Assembly (NCBI GenBank): GCA_015499995.1
Contig: JADNRV010000183.1
Coordinates: 36,432-100,431 of the forward strand
Length of the DNA: 64,000 bases
Reading direction: 5' to 3'
DNA from: Flammula alnicola
Lineage: Eukaryota; Basidiomycota; Agaricomycetes; Agaricales; Strophariaceae
In this document: positions 11,335 through 22,839 of the stretch, piece by piece
How the letters are laid out: the number at the start of each line of letters is the position of its first letter
How positions within the stretch are numbered: position 1 is the stretch's first letter
The notes under the pieces: generated by a model
Databases searched by the model: none
The model's input: the letters and a program-made list of their open reading frames with translations, nothing else
What the model was told of the DNA's origin: nothing
Translations under genes and position numbers: made by a program

Positions 11335-12266
11335 TATTTGCGTGATACCTGCAGGTCGACTTGACTCTAGTGTCTGATGAATGAAGATTGTACTAATTCT
11401 CCAGTTTTTATAAACCAGACGAGAAAACGAGGTGTGGTATCGAACTCCCATATTAGGTCGGACTTCAGCTTAAAATAATAGCTAACAGATCATCACCCAC
11501 CGTCGTACCGTATCCAAAGCTGCGCTGGGAAACAAAGGCTCTAAATGATGAGGGGCGGATAGGAAAGATTGGACATGCTTGAAACTGGCGAGTACATTAC
11601 CTTTGGTCAGGGACCATCAAATATTTTCTAAACGCATCTTGAACTCCGGTTTGGGTAGAAATGCCATTTGGTAATTCAGCCTACACGCAACTGGCATGGA
11701 ATCGGTCCTTGGGAGTCGTTTTTTATTGGAACTGTATTTCGGAAAACCGATCAATGATGTTGCTAACGGGAATTTCGATCCAGGAACGACTCAAATTAGT
11801 TTTCAGCTGGAGTTTCCGATCCTACTTTACAGTGGTCAGGAAATTAAAGGTACGTCTCATAAAGTCCTCAGGTGAATGAGCTACGTGTTGTACAGAATTA
11901 TAGAATTTGTATCTGGGCTCTAGGATCTTGGGAAATGTCAACTGTTTGTTCGGAAAGGTATCGACGCCAATAAATTCGTGCCATATGGGTCAAGAGGAGA
12001 GAGTTCTTGGAACGCCATTCATGACATATCATGTGCACGGCCTTCCGATAAAGATTTGGATGTACTGGGATGCCACTTCATGCACATCTGAGGGCAAAGG
12101 TACCTTCCTCAGTCGAATTCCAAAGGTGGAACTCGAGTGGGTCATTCCCATGGACAGTGTAAACCAAACCACCATCACCGAACCATGATGTGGAACGGAA
12201 CCGATGCTATGGAGTATCCACGCGCTCAAGCGCTGTGATACTTGAAAATGTAGGCATTATATTCTC
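11335..12266. other. Intergenic; short open frames of uncertain status
   Basis: Two plus-strand frames (11661-11879 and 11907-12188) are open but not recognised. The right part of the second (about 12109-12240) resembles a segment inside repeat R1 (about 12780-12910), with shared phrases such as gggtcattcccat, accaaacc and tatccacgc. It is therefore probably repeat-derived. Confidence 0.35.
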
Positions 12267-13560
12267 ATCTGTGGGGTTTAGAGGGTATGAGTACTATTCA
12301 GTTCATGTATGAGTCAGTATGACGGCATGTCGACATTGGGATTGAAGATTAAGCTCAAGGAGGATTGGATGGATGGACGGATGAACCTTTGACATTTGAG
12401 GTTTGAGGCGCGCCCTTCAAGACTGTCAAGATCTGTCATGAATGGCCTTCTGATAAGCCTCGTTCAGGCACCAGCGTGGTATCAGTATTTTACGTACAAA
12501 TAGGGGAATATATGAAAGCGGAATAGAACGACCACGGGGAGGTATTTCTATTCGTGAACTCGTGTAAGGCGTGTGCACAGGCTGTCATGCCATGGGCAAC
12601 TAATGTGAAGGCAGTGGTTGAACACTGAGACGGAACCCCGAGATGCGCTATCATGATTAAGTCGTCCACAGGGGCTTGTCAGATGTTGCAACTTCAATGC
12701 TGCGATCATTCATTCAGCCGCAGCACGTAGGGAAGAAAAACAGCTTGCACATACATAATAAAGTCAGGCTTCTCAGGTTTCATCAACAGAAAAGTCAACG
12801 GTGAGCTCGGGTTGGTCATTCCCATCCAAAATTTCAACCAAACCCCTATACGGCGAGGGAATGAAACCGATGTCCTGGCATATCCACGCCCTCGAGCGCC
12901 GTGATATGTACTTCAATTGTCGTTGATGATGTTCCTATGAGGCTTATCACAAGCAAATCCCACGATGAAATCAGAAGGTTTTATGTCCATTCATCAGCGT
13001 CTATTTTAAATTGTGGATCCGATTGCAATTGCCAATATGCATCGATGTATACAAGTTGTAATTTACTTCGAACTCCTGCTAGTGGCAGTCGCAGGGATAA
13101 GAATTGTCACAACGCAACACCGAGGATCAAAAATGTTATGGATCTTTTATTACAAGCAAATCTCACGATGACGCTTTTCCAAACATCAGCGTCTGTTTTG
13201 AAGTGTAGACCCGATTGCCGTTGCCGATATGCATCTATTTATAGACGAGCGAACGAGTAGAGAATTGCCGCCGCTGGCCTGCTCGCATCTGCTTATAGTA
13301 ATAAATGGTTACCGGTGATTAAAAAAGGATCACATGGGAATTCTAGAGATGATGTTCCCATGAGGCTTATTACAAGCAAATCTCACGATGACGACGGAAG
13401 GTTGTTCCAATCATCAACGTTTATTTTAAAATGTGGATGCGATTGCAGTTGCCAATATGCATCGATTTACGGACAAGTTATAATTTACTTCTAATTCCTG
13501 TGGGATCAGAATTACCACAATGCAACACCATGGAGGGGATCAACAGTGTTATCAATCTCA
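12267..13560 (+). repeat. Dispersed repeat R1, copy a (direct orientation)
   Basis: Matches the reverse complements of 22840-24130 and 34085-35105 over most of its length, with stretches over 80 bases that differ by one or two substitutions. One such block is near 12720-12810 versus the complement of 23580-23690. It holds an internal near-repeat: the acaagcaaatc(c/t)cacgatga motif recurs at about 12948, 13158 and 13373. Frames of 80-120 aa inside translate similarly in all copies (DVPMRLITSKSHDE), but they contain no recognised transposase or reverse transcriptase domain. No terminal inverted or long terminal repeats are evident. The element class is unknown, probably non-autonomous. Confidence 0.85.
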
Positions 13561-13820
13561 ATCGTCGACCTGAAGGCAATCGTGAGGAAGACAATTCGTG
13601 AGAAAATATCCAGAGTACCTTTGGATCGTTACCTTACGCTTCCAGATGTCATGGCATCGTGGACGCACCTGAATTGCTCAGGTACTTGAGTTGATGAGGA
13701 ATACGCTGCCACAAATTTTTAGAAAACCGCTATTGGCAACCTGGGTACTTAATAGGGCGGAGTCTCCACAAAAGACCCAGTACCAAGAGAAATCAGAGCT
13801 CTTCACAAAGACTCCTCGGA

Positions 13821-15216
13821 ATGTCTACCGTAACTCAAAGTACACCGTTATTGACGCCACCTGCATCAAACGATCCAGACATTGTGCTTAAGCCATCGCG
13901 CTTTGCACTTTATTATCAGCTCAATCGTCTTCACAAGTTTCCAGCTGGCTCGATCCTTGTTTTTTGGCCGTGCGGTAAGCGTACTTCCTTTTTGTACGTC
14001 CGCCAGCTGTAAATTTATTCTGGGCTGCAGCTTGGGCACTTACCATGGCGGCTTCCCGCACAAATCAGTCCCTCCCTGAATATTTGTGGGAGCTTGCGCT
14101 GTTTGCCTTGCTGAGCACTCTGGTTCATAGCGCTGCTTGCGTTATAAACGATATATGTGATCGTGATCTGGACCGCCAAGGTAATTCATTTTATCAGTGA
14201 CATGCAAATTACTGACCTCTCTTAATTATGATTTCAGTTGGTATGAATTCTGTCGACTACTTATATCCCTGATCTCTGAGCATCCTCCTGTATAATTAAC
14301 AGAGCGAACAAAGAACAGACCATTGGCTTCAGGCGCCATTTCTTTGGGAGGCGCAGTTATATGCCTTCTTTTCGAAATTGGTATCTGCATAGGTATTCTT
14401 GCTTACACCCAGGATCTCTTTATGTGAGTCGCTTTCTCCTTGCGTTTACAATCTAAGCTGATAGTATGCGGCTAGCTTTTCAGTTGGATTGTTCGGAATT
14501 TTTCCCCTTCACGGATTATATCCATTGATGAAGCGCTTGACCTATTGGCCTCAAGCTTGGTTAGGTTCGATGATTCACACTTTTACGATTTGATTTCCTC
14601 TGACAACTTTCCATCAGGCCTCACCATGAACTGGGGATACATCGTTGTCTGGGTTCTTCGTGTCAGGGACGATGATTATAACATCCCTGCTGTATTTTTT
14701 ACAGGGACCATCTGGTAGTTCAATGCGTCGTATGAAATGGTATTACCTATCTGACCCTCACAACAGTTGGACAATTGTCTATGATACCATCTACGGTTGC
14801 CAAGTAAGTGAAATTTTCGGCAGGGCGCTAACATCTACTGAATCATTTCTTTAGGACAAAGTGGACGACGTCAAAGCTGGAATCAAATCGACTTCGTTGT
14901 TATTCGGCAGTTACGTTCGCCCCATCTTAGCTGTATTCGCCGCTGGACTTATTGCTGCAATCGCTGGAGCTGGATATCTAAACAACCAAGGATTTCCCTA
15001 CTACGTCGTTTCAGTCGGAGGAACTACGTTGCACCTTATGTGGCAGCTCATTACCTTGCGAGAGGATGAGCCCGAAGATTGCTGGAAGAAGTTCCAAGTC
15101 AGTAATATTTTCTAATTTCACGATTCATACTGAATAACGCTGTTCAGTCGAATGGTACCTTAGGACTCATCACCTTCACTGGGATGTTAATCGATTACCT
15201 CAAAGTTGTCCTTTGA
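13821..15216 (+). CDS. UbiA-family aromatic prenyltransferase (317 aa, 9 exons)
   Basis: Exons 13821..13974, 14031..14180, 14238..14240, 14303..14423, 14476..14564, 14618..14643, 14705..14803, 14855..15097 and 15148..15216 give 317 aa, the usual size of COQ2-like enzymes. UbiA prenyltransferases are membrane enzymes that join an isoprenyl diphosphate to an aromatic acceptor using Mg2+. Both Asp-rich motifs are present: NDICDRDLD (residues ~91-99) and YDTIYGCQDKVDD (~207-219). Other family landmarks are WPCAWALTMAA, ERTKNRPLASG, PLMKRLTYWPQ and KAGIKSTSLLFG. Exon 3 is a 3-nt micro-exon, needed to give RQVERTKNRP. The intron at 14644-14704 uses a weak donor (gttgtc), and the residues around it are the least certain part. 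Its company of FAD monooxygenase, P450s and transporter suggests a specialised-metabolism enzyme rather than housekeeping COQ2. Confidence 0.9.
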
Positions 15217-17175
15217 TTCTTGATCCAGTGTAAATTTGACGATGGGATTAGCCTTCTAGTAGACTGCTGCCCAGCTTTTTATATGTAGTCATTTGGAGTG
15301 ATTTATTCAAAACGTTAGCTGTGTACTATGTTACTGTACGCAATGCGTATAGTCACATGATCATGTTGAATCCACCGCTCTCACTGTCTCCACGGTATGC
15401 ATCCGGCTTTCTGCTCCGCCCTCAAGGCCTCAAGCTCGCTTTTCAAGGCCTCACCGGCACCTCTCACGTTGCCTGAAGCCCTCAATATAGCTCACAGTGG
15501 CAAGTTCTTGCGCTTCATTCTTCCTTCTTGTTTTCCTTCCTCATCGAGAGTACCCATCGTTCTCTTATTTTCCATGCTTTAGACGCTCACGCATCACACT
15601 TATCAGCCAGAGTGTTTCTACGGAATAAGAAATGGATGTTGTCCGTTCTGACTTCAATGTATCCTGTGGTCGACGGTGAATCGCCATGTATCTCCTTGTG
15701 AGTCTGTCATAGATTGAACTGCCGTATTATGTCGAACTTACATTTGTGATTTTATGCGGCGCTTTCACGCTTCTAACGTACCGCAGACAATATCCCCCAA
15801 GCTAGCCCTGGCTTCTAGTTAGCGCTCTGCGGCTCTGGACTCCCTCCTCGCCTCTACCTTCAATCTTCCTGGAGCTAATATTGGCCAGGAACGGAGAGGA
15901 CAAAAGAAAGCGAGGAACAGGAGGTGCGAAGAAGACCGTTAAGGACGGGTGGTTGAACCTGTGGCTGATCTCGTAACGATAGTTCCCTGCCATTTCCACC
16001 CTTTCACAACTCCCAGTAATGGGGAAGGCCGGCGAGAGTGAAGCGAGCTCGAGGTCTGTTTCTCTCTGCTTTCGCTTCCTTATGCTCAGATTCCGTCTCG
16101 GATGATCCCAGGTTTCATATGTCTGGATTCGATTGAGGTCGTCCTCCCCTCCCCGCCCGAGTCTTCTCTCCTGTGGTCGCTATCCCTCTCGATTCCCGGC
16201 TGTCGATACTCGCACGACGCCAACGCCCATTTGGATAGGTATGCGAGGTTTGTCACTGAGTATGCTCTTCGTCCAACGGGTTCGAAGCGTGAAGCGCAGG
16301 AGGAGAAGAAGAACTTGCCGTTACAGGAGTCGGGGATGGATGGAGAGAATGAAGGATGCCCCTGCGCGATGTCCGTATTGGAGTTTATCACCGTGGTTGA
16401 GGGCAGGAACTTCAAGCTTCAACAGGGCGGTTTCAGTTATTTAGGAAGGTACGAGGGCGATGATTCGTTTCGTTTCTTCATTTCCATTGGATGCTCACTG
16501 GCATTTTACTTTCAGTCATGGTCAATTAGTTGCCATTATCGTCCATATCGATCCTGCCTGGAATTTCAAGGCGACGATTGAAGATGAAAACTTCACGTTT
16601 CGTTGGAGATGTTTAGAGGAGTTGGATGGCTTTTAGTAAACCTTGGTTCGTCCATCTCCTCGTTCTACTATACGTTCTAGCTTTATTTTTCCAGATCTTA
16701 GGTCTCCTTCGCCACTTAGATTACCCTGGCATGAAAGATGAGCTCCCTTGCTAATATGCAGCGATAATGGCCTCCATCGAGCGACCTATTTGCAGCTTAT
16801 CTTAGTGCATCGCCCATATCGAACCTCTTTACTCGCTCGTGACACAGGCAACACATTCGCAATTGCCAGTGGAAGTTCGTACATATGCCTTTCAACAATT
16901 TAGAAATTGAACTGTTCTCCCCAATGCCCTTATCGGATAACGAGACGCGTGAAGATCGCTTGAGGACATATTACTTCGTGAGATGGGTGACTAAATAGGC
17001 TCACATTGATCATCAGAAGGTGTTGCTCCAAGTTTCTTTTCGAATAGCCCTTGAGAATGCCTCGTTGTCATATTGTTGTTCTATTTCTGAGTCTTGACTT
17101 CCACGATGGTGGAAAGCAGCAAGTTCGAATGGAAAAACTTCCCGTCCGACATCCAAGCATCAGATGGGGATCCAT
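15217..17175. other. Intergenic; low-support open frame at 16102-16581
   Basis: Mostly non-coding. A GC-richer stretch (about 15800-16600) contains a 159-aa plus-strand frame (16102-16581) with an acidic/basic middle and the phrase SVLEFITVVEGRNFKL. It overlaps equally long frames on both strands and I could not extend it with convincing splice sites. It is possibly a hypothetical gene, but not called. Confidence 0.3.
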
Positions 17176-17188
17176 CGGCGGGAATCCG
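17176..17188. promoter_or_regulatory. CGG-N7-CCG motif upstream of MDR gene
   Basis: Inverted CGG half-sites with a 7-base spacer, 172 bp upstream of the MDR start codon. This is the kind of site bound by dimeric fungal Zn2Cys6 regulators. The same spacing occurs in the divergent P450 promoter (29741-29753). Roughly 16 such motifs are expected by chance in 64 kb of random sequence, so the evidence is weak. Confidence 0.25.
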
Positions 17189-17360
17189 TGCATTTTAAGC
17201 CTTGATAACGTTATTAAAAGGATCGATGAGTACCTGGATCATAACTGAATCGCTGCCGAATCACAGCCTTCATGTATTTCGTGGGGTATAAATCACGGTG
17301 GTGCTTCGTGTATCGTGTCACCAACTCATACATTCCCCGAATTACTTACGATTTCTAGCC

Positions 17361-18604
17361 ATGGGTACTCATACGGCAATTGCTACAACTTCCAAGGGCC
17401 ATTTTGACGCCATTCAAGTGCCCACCGAGACACCTGGTGAAGGCGAAATCCTCATCAAGGTTGCGTATGCTTCAGTAATATCATTCGATGTTTGCGTCGT
17501 GGACCGGGCATTTTACGTCCAAAATTATCCTTGGATACTTGGTTTCAACGCTGCTGGAACTGTAGAAAGCGTCGGAGATCATGTTTCCGATCTACAAGTT
17601 GGTGACAGGGTAAGAGAATTTACATTCTCATAACCTCCTTGATTTATGCTATACTATCACAGGTGGCTGCATTCGGAATGGGAAAATCCAGGAATAGGTC
17701 TTTGCAAGAGTATTGCATTCAACCGAGAGCGGCCGTCGCAAAAGTGAGGATTTAATATTGCATCGTTTATTATACTTATCAGGACTATATCCCGCAGATT
17801 CCGCATTCGCTCTCCCTAGAGCAGGCCGCAACCATTCCAGACAATTTTGTTACAACGTTTTATGCATTATTCCTTCGACTCGGTCTACCTGTTCCCTCGA
17901 AGTTCCCGGATACGGATCCTCCTCTCTCGATGTCTCCTATACTCATCTATGGCGCTGGATCTACGACTGGCCAGTACGCGATTCAACACTTACACCTAGC
18001 TGGATACAGGAATATCATTGCCACCGCATCTCAGCATCATCACGATTACCTTCGCTCCCTCGGTGCCACCAATGTATTCGATTATCACAGCTCTACTCTA
18101 GTGAACGACATCGCACAATTGGTTGGCGGGGATGGAAAAGTCCCTCTCGCGTTAGATTGTATCGCTACCACCTCAACCTTGGAAGTGCTCACGAAGATCA
18201 TGAGCCAACCAAGCAAACTCGCTATCCTTCTTCCGGTCAAGGAAGGGTCGAAGCTCACTGGTGCTCTAGAGGACGCCTTGTACCCGGATGTCCCAAAGGA
18301 CAAGGTCCAGTTTCCGGAAGGCGTGGAAATTTTGCGCATTCAAGCGCATTTATATATACAGGTCAGTTTTGCGGTGTGACTATTTTACGGGATTTTCGGG
18401 TGCTATATCATTCTGCAGGATGAATACTTGAAAAATAACCTAATGCCTAAAATTCTCCCTCACCTTCTCGAGCACGGTTATATCCGAGGAAACAAGGTTC
18501 GTTTGTTGGATGAAGGTAGTCTCAAGGAAAGAGTGGCCACCGCTCTCGATTTGCATAGGCAAAACAAGGTCAGCGGGGATAAGGTAGTGGTTAAGATAGC
18601 TTAA
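17361..18604 (+). CDS. Zinc-independent MDR oxidoreductase, enoyl-reductase-like (359 aa)
   Basis: Exons 17361..17609, 17663..17743, 17798..18361 and 18419..18604 give 359 aa. It belongs to the medium-chain dehydrogenase/reductase superfamily. The N-terminal GroES-like domain has the PWILGFNAAGTVESVG segment, and the Rossmann domain has LIYGAGSTTGQYAIQ (~residues 157-171). The cysteines and histidines that bind zinc in alcohol dehydrogenases are absent, as in fungal trans-acting enoyl reductases and related quinone-reductase-like members. Later landmarks are SLGATNVFDYH, LALDCIATTSTLE and a C-terminal basic helix. It probably reduces a C=C or C=O bond with NADPH in the cytosol, substrate unknown. 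It lies downstream of the prenyltransferase on the same strand with a 2.1 kb gap. Confidence 0.9.
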
Positions 18605-20841
18605 CACGGGTGTTACAATTGCTTATGCTTTTGTTCGTATTCCTTCATACTACAATCGGTTTCGTACTTGCCTATGAAATGATTCCCAACCTTCCCCTTA
18701 ACCCTTAGTTCTGGTTCTGGCCCATTCGTCGCCGGTTTGCCATTAACCATAACACCGCCGACAAATTAACGATGGCCGGGCCAGGCAGAAGAATCTCGGT
18801 AAGAGAAATTAAGCGGGCGTGCCAGATGATCCACATTGGATGTGAAAGATCGGGATGACAGGAATTAAATATTAATCTCCCGTCGGACTTGAATCTTTGG
18901 AGGGAATATTCGTGAGTTTGGTCGATCGTGATACCTGTTTCTGCCTTCGTACCGTGTCAAAGCAGAAAACGGACGGTGAGAGAATAAATGGATTACTGGA
19001 AAACATGTGGAAGGTCAAAGAAAGACCATCCGATGAAAGAAACAATGAAAAGCGAGAAAGCAGAGTACGTTATGGGTATACCTGGGTTGAGAGTTATGAC
19101 CTGGAAAGGCAATGAGAGACTGATAAAAGACGGTACAGAACCACCTAACTAGGGACGGAGCAACGTTATTCAGTCTATGCTATTGGGCCAGTCAACCGAA
19201 CAACAAACGCCGAAGATGAGTCTTGGATGAGCGAAGTAAACGAGGAGTCGGACGACGAGAAGGGCACCAGTGTACATCTGCTGGATTGCCAATTCTCTAA
19301 GCTTCGGAATCGAGTTCGAGATTCAGCCAGTATCGATACAGCGGACAAGAAACGATTGATCGCCTCAGCGTGAGGGAGAGAAGAGGAGGAGACATCTCAT
19401 GGGTGAAAGGGATGACGGAGCCAGTCGATAATGATTGTGCTCTGCTTGGATGGCAAGTCTGAAAATGTGTAGATTCCTGAGTCTGAGCCGATATAATCAA
19501 TTATTGAAAGATCCAATCGAAATTAGTTGGGAATACGCACCTGATACATCGAATGGACCACTGCAAGCGCCAGCGCCAGTTCATTATTCCATTCCTTCGT
19601 TATTCCTCCACGTTCGTGTCGTAGTGGCGATTGAAAGGCGAGTGAGGATGCTTGCTCATGAGATTGGCATATCTCGACAAACGACGGTTGCCAATCTACA
19701 TTGATTGATGAAAATAAGTATATTCGAAACTAGCAGCACGGGAATTTTGCAAGCACACCTGCTACTTGGATGAGACAGCGACCAGGACGGGGATATATGG
19801 GCCTTGGTTCTGAATTAGGACGAATTCAATCAAAGGGCAGTTCATGAGAAAGCTAGACATACGGCTGAAGGATAGCGAGTGGTTCAAGGCGTTTTGGTTA
19901 TAGTGCTGCTGTCGAAATGTCGGCTAGGATGGAGACAGCTAATACAGCGATAACCCATCGCAATATAAAGACATCCCATCTCACGTAGAGGCGAAGTTGC
20001 AGGTGATATTGATGGTGCGGCAGTCAGAACGCGAGTCTGCGAAGGGCCGGCTGGTGAGCTGGAAAATATGAAACCAGACGTTGAAGTAGAGCCACAAGCA
20101 AGACGGAATGATAAAACATACCTGAGCCTTGGCGGTGTCCACAACGAGCTCCAGCGCGTCTCTATCATCCTTTCGTCTCTTTCCCGTTCTCCCGGCTCGG
20201 TGTCGTGGCGCGAGCCACCTTCGAGGTATGCATTATGGGAAGGTTACAGCACAATCTTCAGTACGGCAGTACGGCTCCTGTGAGCAGTCTCTTGTAGTAC
20301 GGTTGCATGGGCAGAACGACAACAGAGAGAAGAGCGATACATCGTCGTGGTTGTCGTGGAAACTTGAGATCAACGTTGAATTCGAACGTTGAACGTTGAA
20401 CGTTGAACGTTGAGCGTTGAATTGAACGTTTGTATGTTAACAGCCGCATCCGGTATTTCCCTACAATTCGGGCCGCTGACATTCCGTTCCGCTCCAATTC
20501 CGCTCTCGACGTCTAGACAATGCTGAATATCCACATCCAACATCTTCTTCATCCCTTCGATCTAGTACCACGCCCGCAATGCTTCTTACTTACAACACAA
20601 GCAGAAATATGTATTTTAATTTTCAACTAGAGCTTTTTCCAAGCTTTCTCTAACGGAGTCGAATTGGGCGCTCTACCTTTCGGACGTTCACTCTGTAGTC
20701 AGCACGGACCTATCATTGCCAATTTGCAATAATGTATTCATAGTTCAAATATCACGCAGAATTTCTGAAATTGCCATGCGGGAAGGTACTAATAGAAATA
20801 AATTAGCTACATAGCATATACGACATCTCCTCCATGTGTAA
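18605..20841. other. Intergenic, no convincing gene
   Basis: Frames of 60-94 aa on both strands without motifs. Contains the 7-bp tandem repeat at 20384-20411. The distance between the MDR and monooxygenase 3' ends leaves room for an unrecognised gene, but I found no coherent multi-exon reading. Confidence 0.35.
20384..20411. repeat. Short tandem repeat (GAACGTT)x4 with degenerate flank
   Basis: Four perfect copies of gaacgtt followed by degenerate gagcgtt and gaattgaacgtt units to about 20430, and preceded by caacgttgaattc. Confidence 0.9.
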
Positions 20842-22599
20842 CTATAACTTTGCCAAGGCTCTTTCAAGATCATTCTTTATTGACGTTTTCCAAGTCCATT
20901 CCCAACCTTTTTCAATCAACTTTCCCACTTCAGCCAATTGACGAGGGGAAATCATGTCACCTTCTTTAATATCCTCGAATCCAGAAATATTGAGCTCATA
21001 TCGACGGCCCTGCTGTCTCGTGGCGTTGACCACAAAATTACCAAAGGGCTGACGGACGGAATTATAGGCTTTTGTGACCCTCAATATATCTAACTGTCCC
21101 TCGGCAAGCCCTTTAGCCAGCAGGTTTGCGAGAACGTAACCATCCTGTTGGTATAGTTCAGTCTTACTCTTTGGTCAACGATCAGACGGTATATACCTCA
21201 ATGGCCTGTGCTGCTCCATTTCCCAAATGTGGAGCCATGGCATGGGCCTGTGTGGAAAGATCAAATTCACTCGAAATGGACAGTGCCGAATAAGAATAAC
21301 GTACAGCATCACCCAGAAGCACTACGCGCCCAGAGGCATATTTTTCAAGTGGCCCTACGGTTTGTATAGCCCATCTAGATGGCTTCTTTATGTGCTACAT
21401 CGGAAACCGTAAAAACTCAGAACATTCACGAGTTCAGTATAAACAAGCCAGCGTACCTTCACAACACATTGCACGTCATCCTCCCAGCCACTGTATATGG
21501 ATGCTATATCGTCCTGTGAGGCGTTGACTACCGCAGGGCCATTCAAAGGAGTGCCTTCCTTGCTAGGATCAGATATGAACTGAATGGTGTTGACGTATCT
21601 GCCGTGTAAAATCGGATACAAAACGATATGCTGCTGAAATTAGTCTCTGAATGTCATCTCGATCAAAGGACCGAATACCTTGTTCTTACCGCAATACTGT
21701 TCATAATAAATTAGTAATATTCTCCGGATGAGAGTAGACGGAAAAACTAACGTACTACAATAGGACTCCGCAATCCTGGATGATCTGGCGCATCTTGCTT
21801 GATAGATTCGGCGTCGACGAGACTACGATAAACCACCGTTCCCGTCCAGCTGGGCCGAGAATACACTGTGTCGCCGTTTCCATCGTCTAAAAAACATTTG
21901 CGGACAACGGAATTAATCCCATCGGCACCCACTAAGAGATCGCAAATTGCTTTTTGGCCATTTGAGAACACGAGCTCGATGCCGTTGGGCATCTTGGTAT
22001 ATTTCTCTAAACGGTGGGACAAGTGAAATCGGGTGGAAGATGAAGTATGATCCATAAGAATTTGTTGAATATCGGCTCGATGAAAGGCCCTTGGTCCACC
22101 TGTATTGAATATTTAGCCCGTTCTGTGAAAGCCAGGAGGTTATCCTAATTGGAGATTACATACCAGGCAGTTTGACGTCCACAATTGGGATGCCTTCTCT
22201 CTGATCGCCTTTCCTATATGAAAACCCGAGCACTAGTAAGGGTGTTAAAATTATTGATATGAATACAGTGCAGTGTATGATCAGACCTTTCTCGCCTTGT
22301 AAGACCGCCTCGCTGGGCGGAGAACGCTCGGACAATGGTTTCTCCAGTCCCAATTTGGTCAGGATATCCCATGCCCGAGGCCAAACCGTGATTCCAGCGC
22401 CAACTTGAGCAAGCGTCGTAACTGCTTCATATATGTCGATTTCGAGAGCCTCGTTGAGTCCAAGTTTACTGAGTGCCACCGCAAGGGATAAGCCTCCGAT
22501 ACCACCTCCGCTACAAGGTAATTGAGCTTTTCCAGACAAAATCCAATCAGATATAAAGACATACACAATCGCCAGACGTAGTCGAGGAAAGACGGTCAT
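20842..22599 (-). CDS. FAD-dependent aromatic hydroxylase, salicylate-hydroxylase-like (431 aa)
   Basis: Complement of 22565..22599, 22287..22510, 22164..22232, 21756..22099, 21679..21696, 21457..21630, 21305..21382, 21197..21247 and 20842..21144, giving 431 aa in 9 exons. All three flavoprotein hydroxylase signatures are intact: the dinucleotide motif GGGIGG (residues 13-18), the DG motif LLVGADGINSVVR, and GDAAHAMAPHLGNG (from residue 312) that contacts FAD ribose. The enzyme type uses NAD(P)H and O2 to hydroxylate phenolic rings, sometimes ipso with loss of a carboxylate. The first splice (ATTGT|gtatgt) is needed to restore the glycine motif; reading through it would destroy FAD binding. 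An upstream in-frame ATG near 22668 is not preferred because the motif normally lies within 20 residues of the start. Confidence 0.92.
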
Positions 22600-22839
22600 T
22601 AGTGGAAATCTGAGAAGGTACGTGAATAAATTCGTAGAGAGCTCTCGAAAGGTGGGGTTATAGCGCATTTGTTGGGACTTATATAACAGATTTGTAGTGG
22701 TTTTCTGACATTTTGTGGCGGCGGATGCCTCATTAAGTAAACTGTGCGAGCGGTCTGTTCATGATGAAGACATTATCTGAAAATGGAAGGTAGTGATCCA
22801 AAACTGCTGTGGATAATTCTTCATATACGATTAGCCTGA

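Noticed and set aside
12901..13260. 119-aa frame in R1 as a gene
   Set aside because: Equivalent frames recur in every R1 copy and have no known domain; treated as repeat content.
14007..14030. 32-nt first intron in the prenyltransferase with acceptor at 14006
   Set aside because: The 56-nt intron ending at 14030 keeps the frame and yields the conserved WPCAWALTMAA.
16102..16581. 159-aa open frame upstream of the MDR gene
   Set aside because: Competing frames of similar length on both strands; no splice-consistent extension or recognised domain. Mentioned only as low support.
22600..22668. Upstream ATG extending the FAD hydroxylase
   Set aside because: It would place 23 extra residues before the glycine-rich FAD motif. 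The ATG at 22599 gives the normal spacing.
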